Below are positions 1-6,989 of a stretch of 15,591 nt of DNA, piece by piece. Origin of the DNA: Desulfobulbaceae bacterium UBA5123 (GTDB lineage Bacteria > Desulfobacterota > Desulfobulbia > Desulfobulbales > UBA5123); NCBI GenBank assembly GCA_002415465.1, contig DHYT01000104.1:32834-48424 (forward strand), given 5' to 3'. The notes beneath the pieces were generated by a model. That model did no database searches. It worked only from the letters and a program-made list of their open reading frames with translations, and was not told the DNA's origin. The stretch's first letter is position 1. The number at the start of each line of letters is the position of its first letter. Made by a program: the position numbers and the translations under genes.

Positions 1-1802
1 TGGGCCATCACCGGCGGCCGCATGTTGCTCTTCTGTCCCACCTTTTCGCTGTCGATGCCCACCCCGATGCGGAGGATGCCGAGCTCCTCGGCCACATCGT
101 CGGCGATCCGCATGATGCCGGGGCCGGCGCCGTGGCTCACCGTCAACCGGCCGTCGATGGCGGGCAGGCCGTTCACCGCCGCGAAGAATTTTTTCACCTG
201 GCCGGTCAGCACCTCCTCCATCCCCTCCACATGGGAGCCGAACATGGCGATCACCGTGTGGTTCTCGCGCAGCCGCTCCTTGCCCTCCCTGGTCACCCAG
301 AAGCCCCGGTAGAATTCACGGACATGGGGCTGCTTCCCCTCCTGCTCGTGAAGCATGTAGAGCCGCACCCCGTCCTTGCAGGAGAGGTCGCAGAAGGTTT
401 CATAGGTGGTCTGGTCGAAGTAGATGTTGTGTTCCCGCTGCGTTTCGCGGCCGCAGGCGCCGCCCTCGCGCAGGGCGCGGCCGACGAAAACCCCCACCCC
501 GTTGCGTTTGAGGACGCGCAGGGTGTCTGTTTCCGGGAAGCGGTGGCCCACATAGACCTGCCGCAGATCCTGGGCGCCGCCGACGAAGGAGAGGCTGCCG
601 ATGAAGCGCCGCAGGTCGGGCGGGATCTGGTCGCCGGCATGCACCCCGGAGGTGATCCGTCCGCGCACCACCTCGTAGATCACCCGGTTCTGCTCGTTTT
701 CGTGCCACTCCCCCTCCTCCATCACCCTGGGGATCTCCACCACCTTGCTGTGGCTGAGGATGCGGGCGTAGTTGCCCCGTTCCAGGGGGCCGCTGCTCAG
801 GTTGTCGAAGAGGGCGTCGCATTCGCGGACGTTGAAGATCTCGGTGACATCGGCGAAATCGACCCCGTCGCGGATGATCTTTGCGGCCCGCTCCGGCATG
901 AAGATCCGTTCCGCCACCCGGGCGGTGGCGGGGTCGGCCGGATAGAGGCGGAGGGCGACGGTAAGGGTTCGCAGGTCGACCGGTTCGTCGCCGCCGTTGT
1001 AGAGTTCCACCTGCCGGGGCACCCTGACCCCGGATGTGCGCACCGCATCCAGAAGCCGCGCCGCCAGATGGAAGACCGACGGCTGGCTGGTGGTCCGTTC
1101 GATGAGGGCAAGGTAGGGGCCTAGCGAGATGCAGACCGCCCCCACCAGGAATTCGCCGGGATGGAGGAGGGGCGGCAGCCCCAGGGCCGAACGGTACTGG
1201 ATGAGGCTCAACCCGCCCTTGCTCTGCAGCAGCACCTGCTGGGCGTTGAGCCCGGCGGTGAACAGCGCGGTGGAGAGCAGGTAGCGGATATCCACCAGCG
1301 GCAGCTCGATGAGTCCGTCCTCGCCGACATTGGCGGCCTGAGGGAGCAGGAGGTGGTGGTTTTTGATCGCCGCCTCGATCTCGCCCTTGGTCAGCGGCTT
1401 GTCCATGGGGATGAAGAAACGGGCGATTTGCGGCCGCTGCCCCCGCTCGCAGAGATTTTTCAACTCGCCGAAGAAGATATCCGGCAGGGCGCGGTTGAGG
1501 GAGGTGAGGATCACCGGCACCTCCACCCGCCGCCGCCGGGTGTCGATCTCAAGGCCCCCCTCGGCCAGGGTGACGTCGAGCCCCACCTGGGAATGGCCGC
1601 TGCGGCCGATGAGCACCGCCCCCTGCGCGAGTCGGCCCTCCTGGTCGAGGTCGTGGAGGATGCCGCGCAGGGTGTCGCTGGTCTCCTCGAACCGGAGCAG
1701 GGCGGTCATCTCCGGCGCGTCCAGGGTTTCATCATGGCCCGGTTCGTCTTCCGGGCGCAGGATCAGGTAGCCGTCATCGGTGAGCAGGGGAGATCGTTTC
1801 AT
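1..1802 (-). CDS. Large protein with C-terminal LOG-like Rossmann nucleotide-binding domain (3' end outside window)
   Basis: An open frame on the minus strand starts at the ATG at 1802 and runs off the left edge, so 600 residues are visible and the C-terminus is missing. The N-terminal 460 or so residues match no family I can name. They contain FFIPMDKPLTKGEIEAA near residue 150 and a cysteine-bearing stretch (EGGACGRET, then YETFCDLSCKDG) near 450-475. From about residue 515 the chain becomes LOG-like: a beta strand with FGSHVEG, then SHGAGPGIMRIADDVAEELG near 560-580. This resembles the GGGPGIMEAAN motif of LOG/lysine-decarboxylase-fold proteins. The PGGxGT catalytic loop of LOG enzymes would lie beyond the window, so activity cannot be judged. 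No good Shine-Dalgarno sequence precedes the ATG, and a TTG at 1826 is an alternative start. It follows the rubrerythrin gene by 20 bases, probably in one operon. The reading frame is certain; the function is not. Confidence 0.85.
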   Translation of the reverse strand, partial: MKRSPLLTDDGYLILRPEDEPGHDETLDAPEMTALLRFEETSDTLRGILHDLDQEGRLAQGAVLIGRSGHSQVGLDVTLAEGGLEIDTRRRRVEVPVILTSLNRALPDIFFGELKNLCERGQRPQIARFFIPMDKPLTKGEIEAAIKNHHLLLPQAANVGEDGLIELPLVDIRYLLSTALFTAGLNAQQVLLQSKGGLSLIQYRSALGLPPLLHPGEFLVGAVCISLGPYLALIERTTSQPSVFHLAARLLDAVRTSGVRVPRQVELYNGGDEPVDLRTLTVALRLYPADPATARVAERIFMPERAAKIIRDGVDFADVTEIFNVRECDALFDNLSSGPLERGNYARILSHSKVVEIPRVMEEGEWHENEQNRVIYEVVRGRITSGVHAGDQIPPDLRRFIGSLSFVGGAQDLRQVYVGHRFPETDTLRVLKRNGVGVFVGRALREGGACGRETQREHNIYFDQTTYETFCDLSCKDGVRLYMLHEQEGKQPHVREFYRGFWVTREGKERLRENHTVIAMFGSHVEGMEEVLTGQVKKFFAAVNGLPAIDGRLTVSHGAGPGIMRIADDVAEELGILRIGVGIDSEKVGQKSNMRPPVMA

Positions 1803-1822
1803 GGAGGTATCGCCGTGATGGA

Positions 1823-2317
1823 TCAATCAATTTTTTCAAAGGCGCGGGCGTTGGCGCCGCACACCACGCATTTGTCCGGAGCCGGGCCGGCCACCGTGTG
1901 TCCGCACACCGCGCAGACATGGTAGTCGGTCTCGGCAAGCCCGCCGGGATCGGCCAGCGCCTGGCGGTACAGCTCGGCGTGGACCTTCTCCACCTCGTTG
2001 GCGTAGGTAAACGACCGCGCCGCCGCCTTGTCGCCGGTCGCCTTTGCGGTTTCGATCATCGCCGGATACATGTCCGTGTACTCGTGGGTTTCGCCCGCCA
2101 GGGCCGCCTTGAGATTGTCGACGGTGGCGCCGATCGCGCCCATGGCGCGGAGATGGGCGTGGGCATGGATGGTTTCGGCGGCGGCCACCGCCCGGAACAG
2201 TTTCGCCACCTGGGGCAACCCGTCCCGCTCCGCCTGTTTGGCATAGGCAAGATATTTGCGGTTGGCCTGGGATTCGCCGGCAAACGCGGTTTGCAGGTCT
2301 TGTTCGGTGGTACTCAT
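1823..2317 (-). CDS. rbr: Rubrerythrin, short form (164 aa)
   Basis: Rubrerythrin is a cytoplasmic non-haem diiron protein that reduces hydrogen peroxide, mostly in anaerobes and microaerophiles. Residues 1-122 form the ferritin-like four-helix domain. Likely iron ligands are E15 (in GESQANRKY), E48 and H51 (AAETIHAH), E76 and E79 (AGETHEY), and E110 with H113 (NEVEKVHAE). The C-terminal rubredoxin-like knuckle carries Cys135-x2-Cys138 and Cys150-x2-Cys153. At 164 residues it is shorter than the classical protein of about 190, but it belongs to a common short class. I chose the ATG at 2317 over longer upstream starts. An AGAAGGAG ribosome-binding site lies 7 bases before it, and the protein begins exactly at the family's N-terminus. 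It sits 40 bases after the YchJ-like gene and 20 before the LOG-like gene, suggesting co-transcription and a role in oxidative stress. Confidence 0.95.
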   Translation of the reverse strand: MSTTEQDLQTAFAGESQANRKYLAYAKQAERDGLPQVAKLFRAVAAAETIHAHAHLRAMGAIGATVDNLKAALAGETHEYTDMYPAMIETAKATGDKAAARSFTYANEVEKVHAELYRQALADPGGLAETDYHVCAVCGHTVAGPAPDKCVVCGANARAFEKID

Positions 2318-2357
2318 GAAAGGCTCCTTCTGGTTCAATTCATTACAAACAACGGGC

Positions 2358-2855
2358 TCAGCGTCCGTAGCAGCAGCGTTTGTATTTTTTGCCGCTGCCG
2401 CACGGGCACGGTTCGTTCCGGGCAATCTTGGTGACGGAAACCGGCTGCGGCTTGATCTCCACCCCGTCGATATAGTACCAGATGCCCGCCTCGCGGCGGA
2501 AATCGCTTTTCTCGCGTAACTGCCCCGGCCGGTTCTCCACCTGGTAGCGGGCGATGAATTCCACCTGGCCGGTGTCGTCGGTTTCGCCGCCGTCGGTGGT
2601 GTCGACAATCGACAGCCCCTGCCAGCGGATGATCTCCTCCAGGGTAAAGGCGTCAGGCCGCGAGGCCGGATGCCAGGAGCGGAGCAGATAGTCGACATCG
2701 CCCACCACATAGGCGGTGTAGCGTGACCGCATCAGGATCTCGGCGGTGGGGGCGTTCCGGTCGCCGGCCAGATAGGGGCCGCAACATTCCTTGTAGGCGC
2801 CGTTGCCGCAGGGGCAGGCCATTTCCCCGTCAATCGGGGCTTGTTGGTCGGTCAT
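2358..2855 (-). CDS. ychJ: YchJ-like (UPF0225) protein with two SEC-C zinc-binding motifs
   Basis: This 165-residue protein has a SEC-C metal-binding motif at each end. The N-terminal one is CPCGNGAYKECC (Cys14, 16, 24, 25) and the C-terminal one is CPCGSGKKYKRCC (Cys150, 152, 161, 162). Between them is the NTF2-like core of the YchJ family, with the typical stretch LMRSRYTAYVVGDVDYLLRSWHP at about 41-63 (key residues R43, S44, R45, Y46, W61, H62). SEC-C motifs bind zinc and are known from the SecA tail; the cellular role of YchJ itself is not established. The ATG at 2855 overlaps the stop of the upstream GIY-YIG gene in an ATGA junction, which implies translational coupling. Length and layout agree with the family (E. 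coli YchJ is about 150 residues). The identification is firm and the function is unknown. Confidence 0.93.
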   Translation of the reverse strand: MTDQQAPIDGEMACPCGNGAYKECCGPYLAGDRNAPTAEILMRSRYTAYVVGDVDYLLRSWHPASRPDAFTLEEIIRWQGLSIVDTTDGGETDDTGQVEFIARYQVENRPGQLREKSDFRREAGIWYYIDGVEIKPQPVSVTKIARNEPCPCGSGKKYKRCCYGR

Positions 2856-3178
2856 GAGATTTCTCCAGCGTGGGTTGCATATTCGTCCGTGGCCGTTGCG
2901 GCCGACGTGATCAGCGCCGTCTTGTCGGCCAGGGCAAGGTTCTTGATCTGATACTCCCGTTTTGCCGCCGCCGAGCGGTCGGCGGCTTCCTCGCAGTAGA
3001 CGAGCCGCGTCGGCCGGCGGCTCCGGGTGTATCGCGCGCCGCGCGGGCCATGGTTATGCTCGGCAAGCCGCCGCGGCAAATCGTTGGTGATGCCGGTATA
3101 GAGGGTGTTGTCGGCGCAGAGAACAATATACACGCGCCATTGCCGTTGCGGGGCTTTTTTTTGGGTTGGGAAATCCAT
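2852..3178 (-). CDS. GIY-YIG domain protein, UPF0213/YhbQ-like
   Basis: This 108-residue protein consists almost entirely of a GIY-YIG nuclease-type domain. The two core strands are seen as VYIVLC (residues 16-21) and LYTGIT (26-31). They are followed by the family signature NDLPRRLAEHN (32-42), an RYTRSRRPTRLVY stretch (49-61) and the catalytic-type glutamate E75 in KREYQIKN. This is the pattern of the small stand-alone UPF0213 proteins, some of which have reported nuclease activity on DNA. Its physiological substrate cannot be told from sequence. The last 4 bases overlap the YchJ-like start. The ATG at 3178 lacks a clear Shine-Dalgarno sequence and lies 39 bases after the stop of the GGDEF-EAL gene. 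An uninterrupted run of eight A bases falls in codons 6-9 (plus-strand T run at 3155-3162), but the frame stays intact through it. Confidence 0.9.
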   Translation of the reverse strand: MDFPTQKKAPQRQWRVYIVLCADNTLYTGITNDLPRRLAEHNHGPRGARYTRSRRPTRLVYCEEAADRSAAAKREYQIKNLALADKTALITSAATATDEYATHAGEIS

Positions 3179-3217
3179 TTTGCGGCAAATTTCGGGATTG
3201 GTGGAGCGCGCCTCCGC

Positions 3218-5572
3218 TTAGGAGGAAAGGGCGGCGCCGTAGGGGCAGGTTTTCAGCCATTCCGCCAACTCATCGGCCGGCAAGGGGCGGCAGATGTAAT
3301 ACCCTTGCGCCAGATCGCAATGCATGTCATGCAGCCGTTGCATGATCTCCGCCGATTCGACGCCTTCGGCGATGACGGCCAGGCCCAGGTTCTTGGCGAG
3401 ATCGATGGTGGCCCGGACAATGACCTCGTCGTTGTCGTCGATGAGCATGTTGCGGACAAACGACCTGTCGATCTTGAGCTCCTCGGCCGGCAGCTGTTTC
3501 AGGTAGGCCAGTGATGAATAGCCGGTGCCGAAATCGTCGATCGAGAGGGTAATGCCCAGTTGGCTGAGTTCACGCAAGTTGTCGAGCGATCCCTCGGCCT
3601 GCCACATAATAAATCCTTCCGTGACTTCCAGCTCCAGTTTCTCTGCGGGCAGTCCGGTTTCGTCCAGAATTCGGCGTACCGTTTCCGGAAAGTTGCCGCG
3701 CTGCAATTGCTCGCCGGCCACGTTGACAGCCATGCTGTGCAGTGCCAGTCCGCTGTCAAGCCAGAGTCTGGCCTGATGGCAGGCCTGGCGAAGGATGGAC
3801 TCACCCAGCTCCGTGATCAAGCCGGTTTCTCGCGCCAGGGGAATGAAGCGGTCGGGCTCGATCTCGCCCCGTTCAGGGTGATACCAGCGGGCCAGCGCCT
3901 CGGCTCCGGTGACACGTTCGGTCGCCAGGTCCACCTGCGGCTGGAAGTATGGAACGATCTCTCCGTTCCTCAATGCATCGCGTAGCGCACTTTCCAAGTG
4001 CACACGTTCGGTGGCCGCGGCGGTGAGTTCGAGGATATAGAACTCGAAGGTGTTTCGCCCCCGGGTCTTGGCCCGGTACATCGCGGCATCGGCGTTGGCC
4101 ACAAGAGCATCCACATTACTTGCATCGCGTGGGTACAGACTAATGCCGATGCTGGCAGACAGATAGAAGGAACGGCCCTGGATCTGATAGGGATGGGCCA
4201 GCACCCGCAACAGTTTTTCAGCCAGGTGGGCGGCATCCCGCTGCTCGTGCAGATCTTCGGCGACAAGAATGAATTCATCGCCGCCCATGCGGGCGACCAT
4301 GTCCTGCTTGCGCAAAACACCTCGCAGACGTCCGGCAACTTCCTGCAATAAACGATCGCCGACGACATGACCCATGCTGTCATTGATGTGCTTGAAATGA
4401 TCCAGATCCAGAAACAGGACAGCCAGCTGATTGCGCTCCTCGCGGGCCCGATTCAGGGCCTGATTCAGGCGCTGCTTCAGAAACAGGCGATTCGGCAATT
4501 CGGTAAGGGCATCGTGGTGCGCCAGGTTCAGGATTTCATTGGCATGCCGAATCCGTCGCTGGAATCCCAGCGCCGTCAGACTGGTAAGAGCCAGACCGGC
4601 GATCAAGATGAGCCAGGTTTGATTTCGTTGATTCTCCCGGAAGAAGGCTGGCGCCGGACGGAACAGCATCGTCCACTTTGCGCCTGGGACATGAATTGGC
4701 ACTTCCTGGAATAGCGACGCACGAACTTCGCTGGCCAAGGGGACTGGAATCGGCTTGTTTCGGGCACGCGAGGGGTGGAAGTGCAGAACCCGGCCTCCCT
4801 CATCGTTCACTTCGAGCAGGAGAATGTCCAATCCCGTGGGCCGGAATGACCGCAGCCCGCTCAGGATCAGCTCGTCGGGATCCAGGACGGCGGCCGCAAA
4901 ACCGAGAAGCGCTTCGCGTCGTTGTTCCGCGGTCTCGAGATGACGTTGCTGCCGGTAAATCGGATGATAGAGAAGAACGCCGGTAATCTTTCCGCCCCCC
5001 TGGACCAGCGTGAATGCGTTACTGGTGAAGGTGCTGTCCATGCCGGCGGATTTTTCGATCGCGAGGACTGTTTGCTTGCGCGTCGCAATATCCAGACCCA
5101 ACGCGGGTTCGTTCCCGGTGAGCGGTTCAACATAGTAAACGGGAAAGTACTCTTTCCGCGGCGTGGCCGGGACCAGTTGGCCACGTTCGTCGTGTTGCCG
5201 GATACCGCGGCCGGGTATTACCTTGGCGAGCCCCGATTCGATGCGCGTACGGTCCTTTGCCCCAACACGCGGTATCCATTCTAGGGCGCGAATCTCGGGA
5301 TGTTTGGCAAGCGGTCCACTCACAAACAGTTGGAATTCGTTGCGGTCAACGAATTCGGAGGAATCAAACAGTCCTCCAATCGACTCCACGACTTCTACGG
5401 TGCCATCCACAGCCCGCTGAATGCGCGTCGCCTGATCAGTTGCCGTGATGGCCAGCTGTTTGGTGAATTGGGCAGTCGAGCGCTGTTGTTCGAGCCACAC
5501 GCCGGATAGGGTCAGTAGAATCCCGAGTACCCCGATCACGGCGACGTTGAAATAGCCTCGCAGTCGTGACAT
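3218..5572 (-). CDS. Membrane CHASE-GGDEF-EAL protein (diguanylate cyclase/phosphodiesterase)
   Basis: This inner-membrane protein probably both makes and degrades cyclic-di-GMP. Numbering from the ATG at 5572 (784 residues): transmembrane helix 1 at about 8-28; a periplasmic CHASE-like sensor at about 70-270 (SGPLAKHPEIRALEWIPRV, then GLDIATR, which are typical); helix 2 at about 320-338; GGDEF domain at 349-515; EAL domain at 530-775. GGDEF is intact at 430-434 and the inhibitory RxxD site is present at 421-424, so product feedback is expected. The EAL motif (558-560), DDFGTGYSS (679-687), K700 in LKIDRSFV and AEGVES (735-740) are all kept, so the phosphodiesterase should also be competent. 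The open frame extends upstream to a TTG at 5641 (807 aa). I prefer the ATG because it gives a normal N-terminus directly before helix 1, although neither start has a good ribosome-binding site. It may be transcribed into the downstream GIY-YIG gene. Confidence 0.95.
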   Translation of the reverse strand: MSRLRGYFNVAVIGVLGILLTLSGVWLEQQRSTAQFTKQLAITATDQATRIQRAVDGTVEVVESIGGLFDSSEFVDRNEFQLFVSGPLAKHPEIRALEWIPRVGAKDRTRIESGLAKVIPGRGIRQHDERGQLVPATPRKEYFPVYYVEPLTGNEPALGLDIATRKQTVLAIEKSAGMDSTFTSNAFTLVQGGGKITGVLLYHPIYRQQRHLETAEQRREALLGFAAAVLDPDELILSGLRSFRPTGLDILLLEVNDEGGRVLHFHPSRARNKPIPVPLASEVRASLFQEVPIHVPGAKWTMLFRPAPAFFRENQRNQTWLILIAGLALTSLTALGFQRRIRHANEILNLAHHDALTELPNRLFLKQRLNQALNRAREERNQLAVLFLDLDHFKHINDSMGHVVGDRLLQEVAGRLRGVLRKQDMVARMGGDEFILVAEDLHEQRDAAHLAEKLLRVLAHPYQIQGRSFYLSASIGISLYPRDASNVDALVANADAAMYRAKTRGRNTFEFYILELTAAATERVHLESALRDALRNGEIVPYFQPQVDLATERVTGAEALARWYHPERGEIEPDRFIPLARETGLITELGESILRQACHQARLWLDSGLALHSMAVNVAGEQLQRGNFPETVRRILDETGLPAEKLELEVTEGFIMWQAEGSLDNLRELSQLGITLSIDDFGTGYSSLAYLKQLPAEELKIDRSFVRNMLIDDNDEVIVRATIDLAKNLGLAVIAEGVESAEIMQRLHDMHCDLAQGYYICRPLPADELAEWLKTCPYGAALSS

Positions 5573-5779
5573 TTCGGGAAACGAGAACACGTATATGGGC
5601 CCCCTGATCTCAGTCGAATAGCTGATTTCATCGGTCTTCAACCAATCTTAGATTATGGACGGCTGTTGCCAACCGTTTCAGCCACTTAATTCAGGCCGCA
5701 CGAGAACAGTCCAGGGCACATGCCGCAGTTCATGCCGGTATCTTCCTGTTGCAATACGTGATCAAACTGCGATATTGCG

Positions 5780-6181
5780 ATGATGAACGTCCATTCGCTG
5801 CGTTACCCGTGCCCATGTTGCGGCTATCGGGTATTTGCCCGTCAACCGGGGTCGAGCGAGACCTGCCCGATCTGCCTGTGGGAGGATGACCTCGCGCAAC
5901 TGCGCTTCCCGCGCATGCCGGGATCAAGCAATCACGTATCGCTTGAAGAGGCGCAACACAACTACGCTGACTGCGGCGCGGCGGAAAAGCGCAACGCCGG
6001 CGCCGGGCGCGAGCCACTCGAAGACGAAGCGCGAGACGCAGCGTGGCGCCCATTGGATGCGGACCGCGACAACGTCGAAGAACCACAACGTGGGATCAAC
6101 TACGGTGATAGCTACCCGTTGAGCGATACCACCGTTCTCTACTACTGGCGTGAGAACTACTGGCGGCGACTTGCCAGTTGA
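5780..6181 (+). CDS. Cysteine-rich CPCC domain protein (133 aa)
   Basis: The N-terminal 40 residues form a CPCC-type putative zinc knuckle. YPCPCCGY supplies Cys11, Cys13 and Cys14, and TCPICLWEDD supplies Cys29 and Cys32. This matches the cysteine-rich CPCC family (Pfam CPCC), whose role is unknown and which often occurs as scattered orphans or near toxin-immunity loci. The rest is polar, with EEAQHNYADCGAAEKR near residue 55-70 and an aromatic C-terminus (YYWRENYWRR). Tandem ATG codons at 5780 and 5783 both lack an obvious Shine-Dalgarno sequence. The gene stands alone, divergent from the GGDEF-EAL gene and 138 bases from the next gene, with an inverted repeat right at its stop. No secreted polymorphic toxin is visible nearby, so an immunity role is not supported here. 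Confidence 0.85.
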   Translation: MMNVHSLRYPCPCCGYRVFARQPGSSETCPICLWEDDLAQLRFPRMPGSSNHVSLEEAQHNYADCGAAEKRNAGAGREPLEDEARDAAWRPLDADRDNVEEPQRGINYGDSYPLSDTTVLYYWRENYWRRLAS

Positions 6182-6204
6182 TACTGATGCAAGGCCGTCA
6201 GTAT
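6181..6204 (+). terminator. Inverted repeat at the end of the CPCC gene, possible weak terminator
   Basis: ATACTGA and TCAGTAT form a perfect 7-base stem around a 10-base loop, beginning on the last base of the CPCC stop codon. There is no T run after the stem, so if it ends transcription it would be inefficient or Rho-assisted. It lies immediately before the palindromic element at 6205-6220 and could instead be part of that control region. Confidence 0.35.
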
Positions 6205-6220
6205 TAGGACCTAGGTCGTA
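6205..6220 (+). promoter_or_regulatory. Candidate operator, copy 1 (palindromic GACCTAGGTC core)
   Basis: TAGGACCTAGGTCGTA contains the perfect 10-base palindrome GACCTAGGTC at 6208-6217. A second copy differing at only 2 of 16 positions lies at 12142-12157. Both copies sit 100-125 bases upstream of a plus-strand gene for an exported protein, in the same orientation. They flank the two-component system at 9137-12026. I infer a binding site for its LuxR-type regulator. Such regulators bind short dyads, but nothing in the sequence proves this pairing. Confidence 0.5.
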
Positions 6221-6319
6221 TTCTTTCTGTCGTTCTCCCGTGGTTTAGTGGTCTGCGTGTCGCGGGCGCAAGTTTGGCCGGACTCGCGAGGCACGACCCA
6301 CCCATCGAGGAGATGTGAC

Positions 6320-6955
6320 ATGAAAGCTCTGTTTGTGTTGACCGCCGCCGTGTTGTTGGCGGTTGGTGCGGGCGGTACGCTTGCTGCTGACAAGCATCTG
6401 TTTTACATGCATGGTTGCTGCATCAAGGACAGTAACGACCCAAAGATCGGGGCCTACAAGAAAATCGTTCAGAACCTGCAAGATTCCGGATTCAGGGTCG
6501 CTTTCGAAATGCGCCCTGCTCATGTCGGAGACAATGACGCGGCGGTGCAGGCATACGCGCGGAACATAGCCGATCAGGTCCGCGCATTGCTGGCCAAGGG
6601 GATTGCGCCAGAGAATATCACGGTTGCCGGCTACTCACTGGGGTCGATGACCGCGCTCGTGGCTTCGGGGCATATCAGCAATCCCAAGGTCAATATCGTG
6701 TTACTGGCTGGATGTCCGGTCGCCCCGGCGATCAAGGTCAACATCGACTACAGCAAGGTTAAAGGCCGGGTGCTTTCCGTCTACGACAGCAAGGATGAAA
6801 AATTCGGATCTTGCAAGGACCTTCTTCCGGAGGGAACGACCTTCAAGGAAGTGGTATTGAATTCGGGCAAAGGCCACGCGGTCTTCCGGTTGTCTGATGA
6901 AAAGCACATCAGCCTCTGGAAGTCGCCGATGCTGGCATGGACGACCGGTAACTGA
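6320..6955 (+). CDS. Exported alpha/beta-hydrolase-like protein (211 aa)
   Basis: A Sec signal peptide is seen: MKALFV, a hydrophobic run to about residue 20, and likely cleavage around TLA-AD at 22-23. The mature chain has alpha/beta-hydrolase landmarks: an oxyanion-type HG at 31-32 (YMHGCC), a nucleophile elbow GYSLG with Ser106, an aspartate in YDSKDE (D156 or D159), and a final histidine H186 in GKGHAVF. The order Ser-Asp-His is canonical, so a periplasmic esterase or similar enzyme is plausible. The substrate cannot be inferred. The chain is small for the fold, with almost no cap domain, and has Cys33-Cys34 just after the HG. The ATG at 6320 follows GAGGAG by 7 bases; an upstream in-frame start at 6248 is less likely because it would bury the signal peptide. 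It is first in a run with two binding proteins, 34 bases before the next start. Confidence 0.82.
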   Translation: MKALFVLTAAVLLAVGAGGTLAADKHLFYMHGCCIKDSNDPKIGAYKKIVQNLQDSGFRVAFEMRPAHVGDNDAAVQAYARNIADQVRALLAKGIAPENITVAGYSLGSMTALVASGHISNPKVNIVLLAGCPVAPAIKVNIDYSKVKGRVLSVYDSKDEKFGSCKDLLPEGTTFKEVVLNSGKGHAVFRLSDEKHISLWKSPMLAWTTGN

Positions 6956-6989
6956 GGCGCGCGGCCCTATCTCCGAACGGAGGATTGCG

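Noticed and set aside
132..1925. Long plus-strand open frames (132-1124 and 1161-1925)
   Set aside because: They are antisense to the LOG-like gene. Their translations are low-complexity (His, Gly and Val rich) and lack domain motifs, as expected for the shadow of a GC-rich gene.
2318..2710. N-terminal extension of rubrerythrin to 2710
   Set aside because: It overlaps the YchJ-like gene in another frame, while the ATG at 2317 has a strong ribosome-binding site and gives the normal family start.
3155..3162. Run of eight T bases (A bases in the GIY-YIG codons) as a slippage or frameshift site
   Set aside because: The GIY-YIG frame is intact on both sides and no alternative product is seen; the run is only a mild sequencing-error risk.
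1898..3514. Plus-strand open frames over rubrerythrin, GIY-YIG and EAL genes (1898-2434, 2870-3514)
   Set aside because: The minus-strand genes have clear family motifs across the same bases; the plus-strand frames have none.
6248..6319. Upstream start for the hydrolase-like protein
   Set aside because: It would place 24 unrelated residues before a clear signal peptide; the ATG at 6320 has GAGGAG at ideal spacing.
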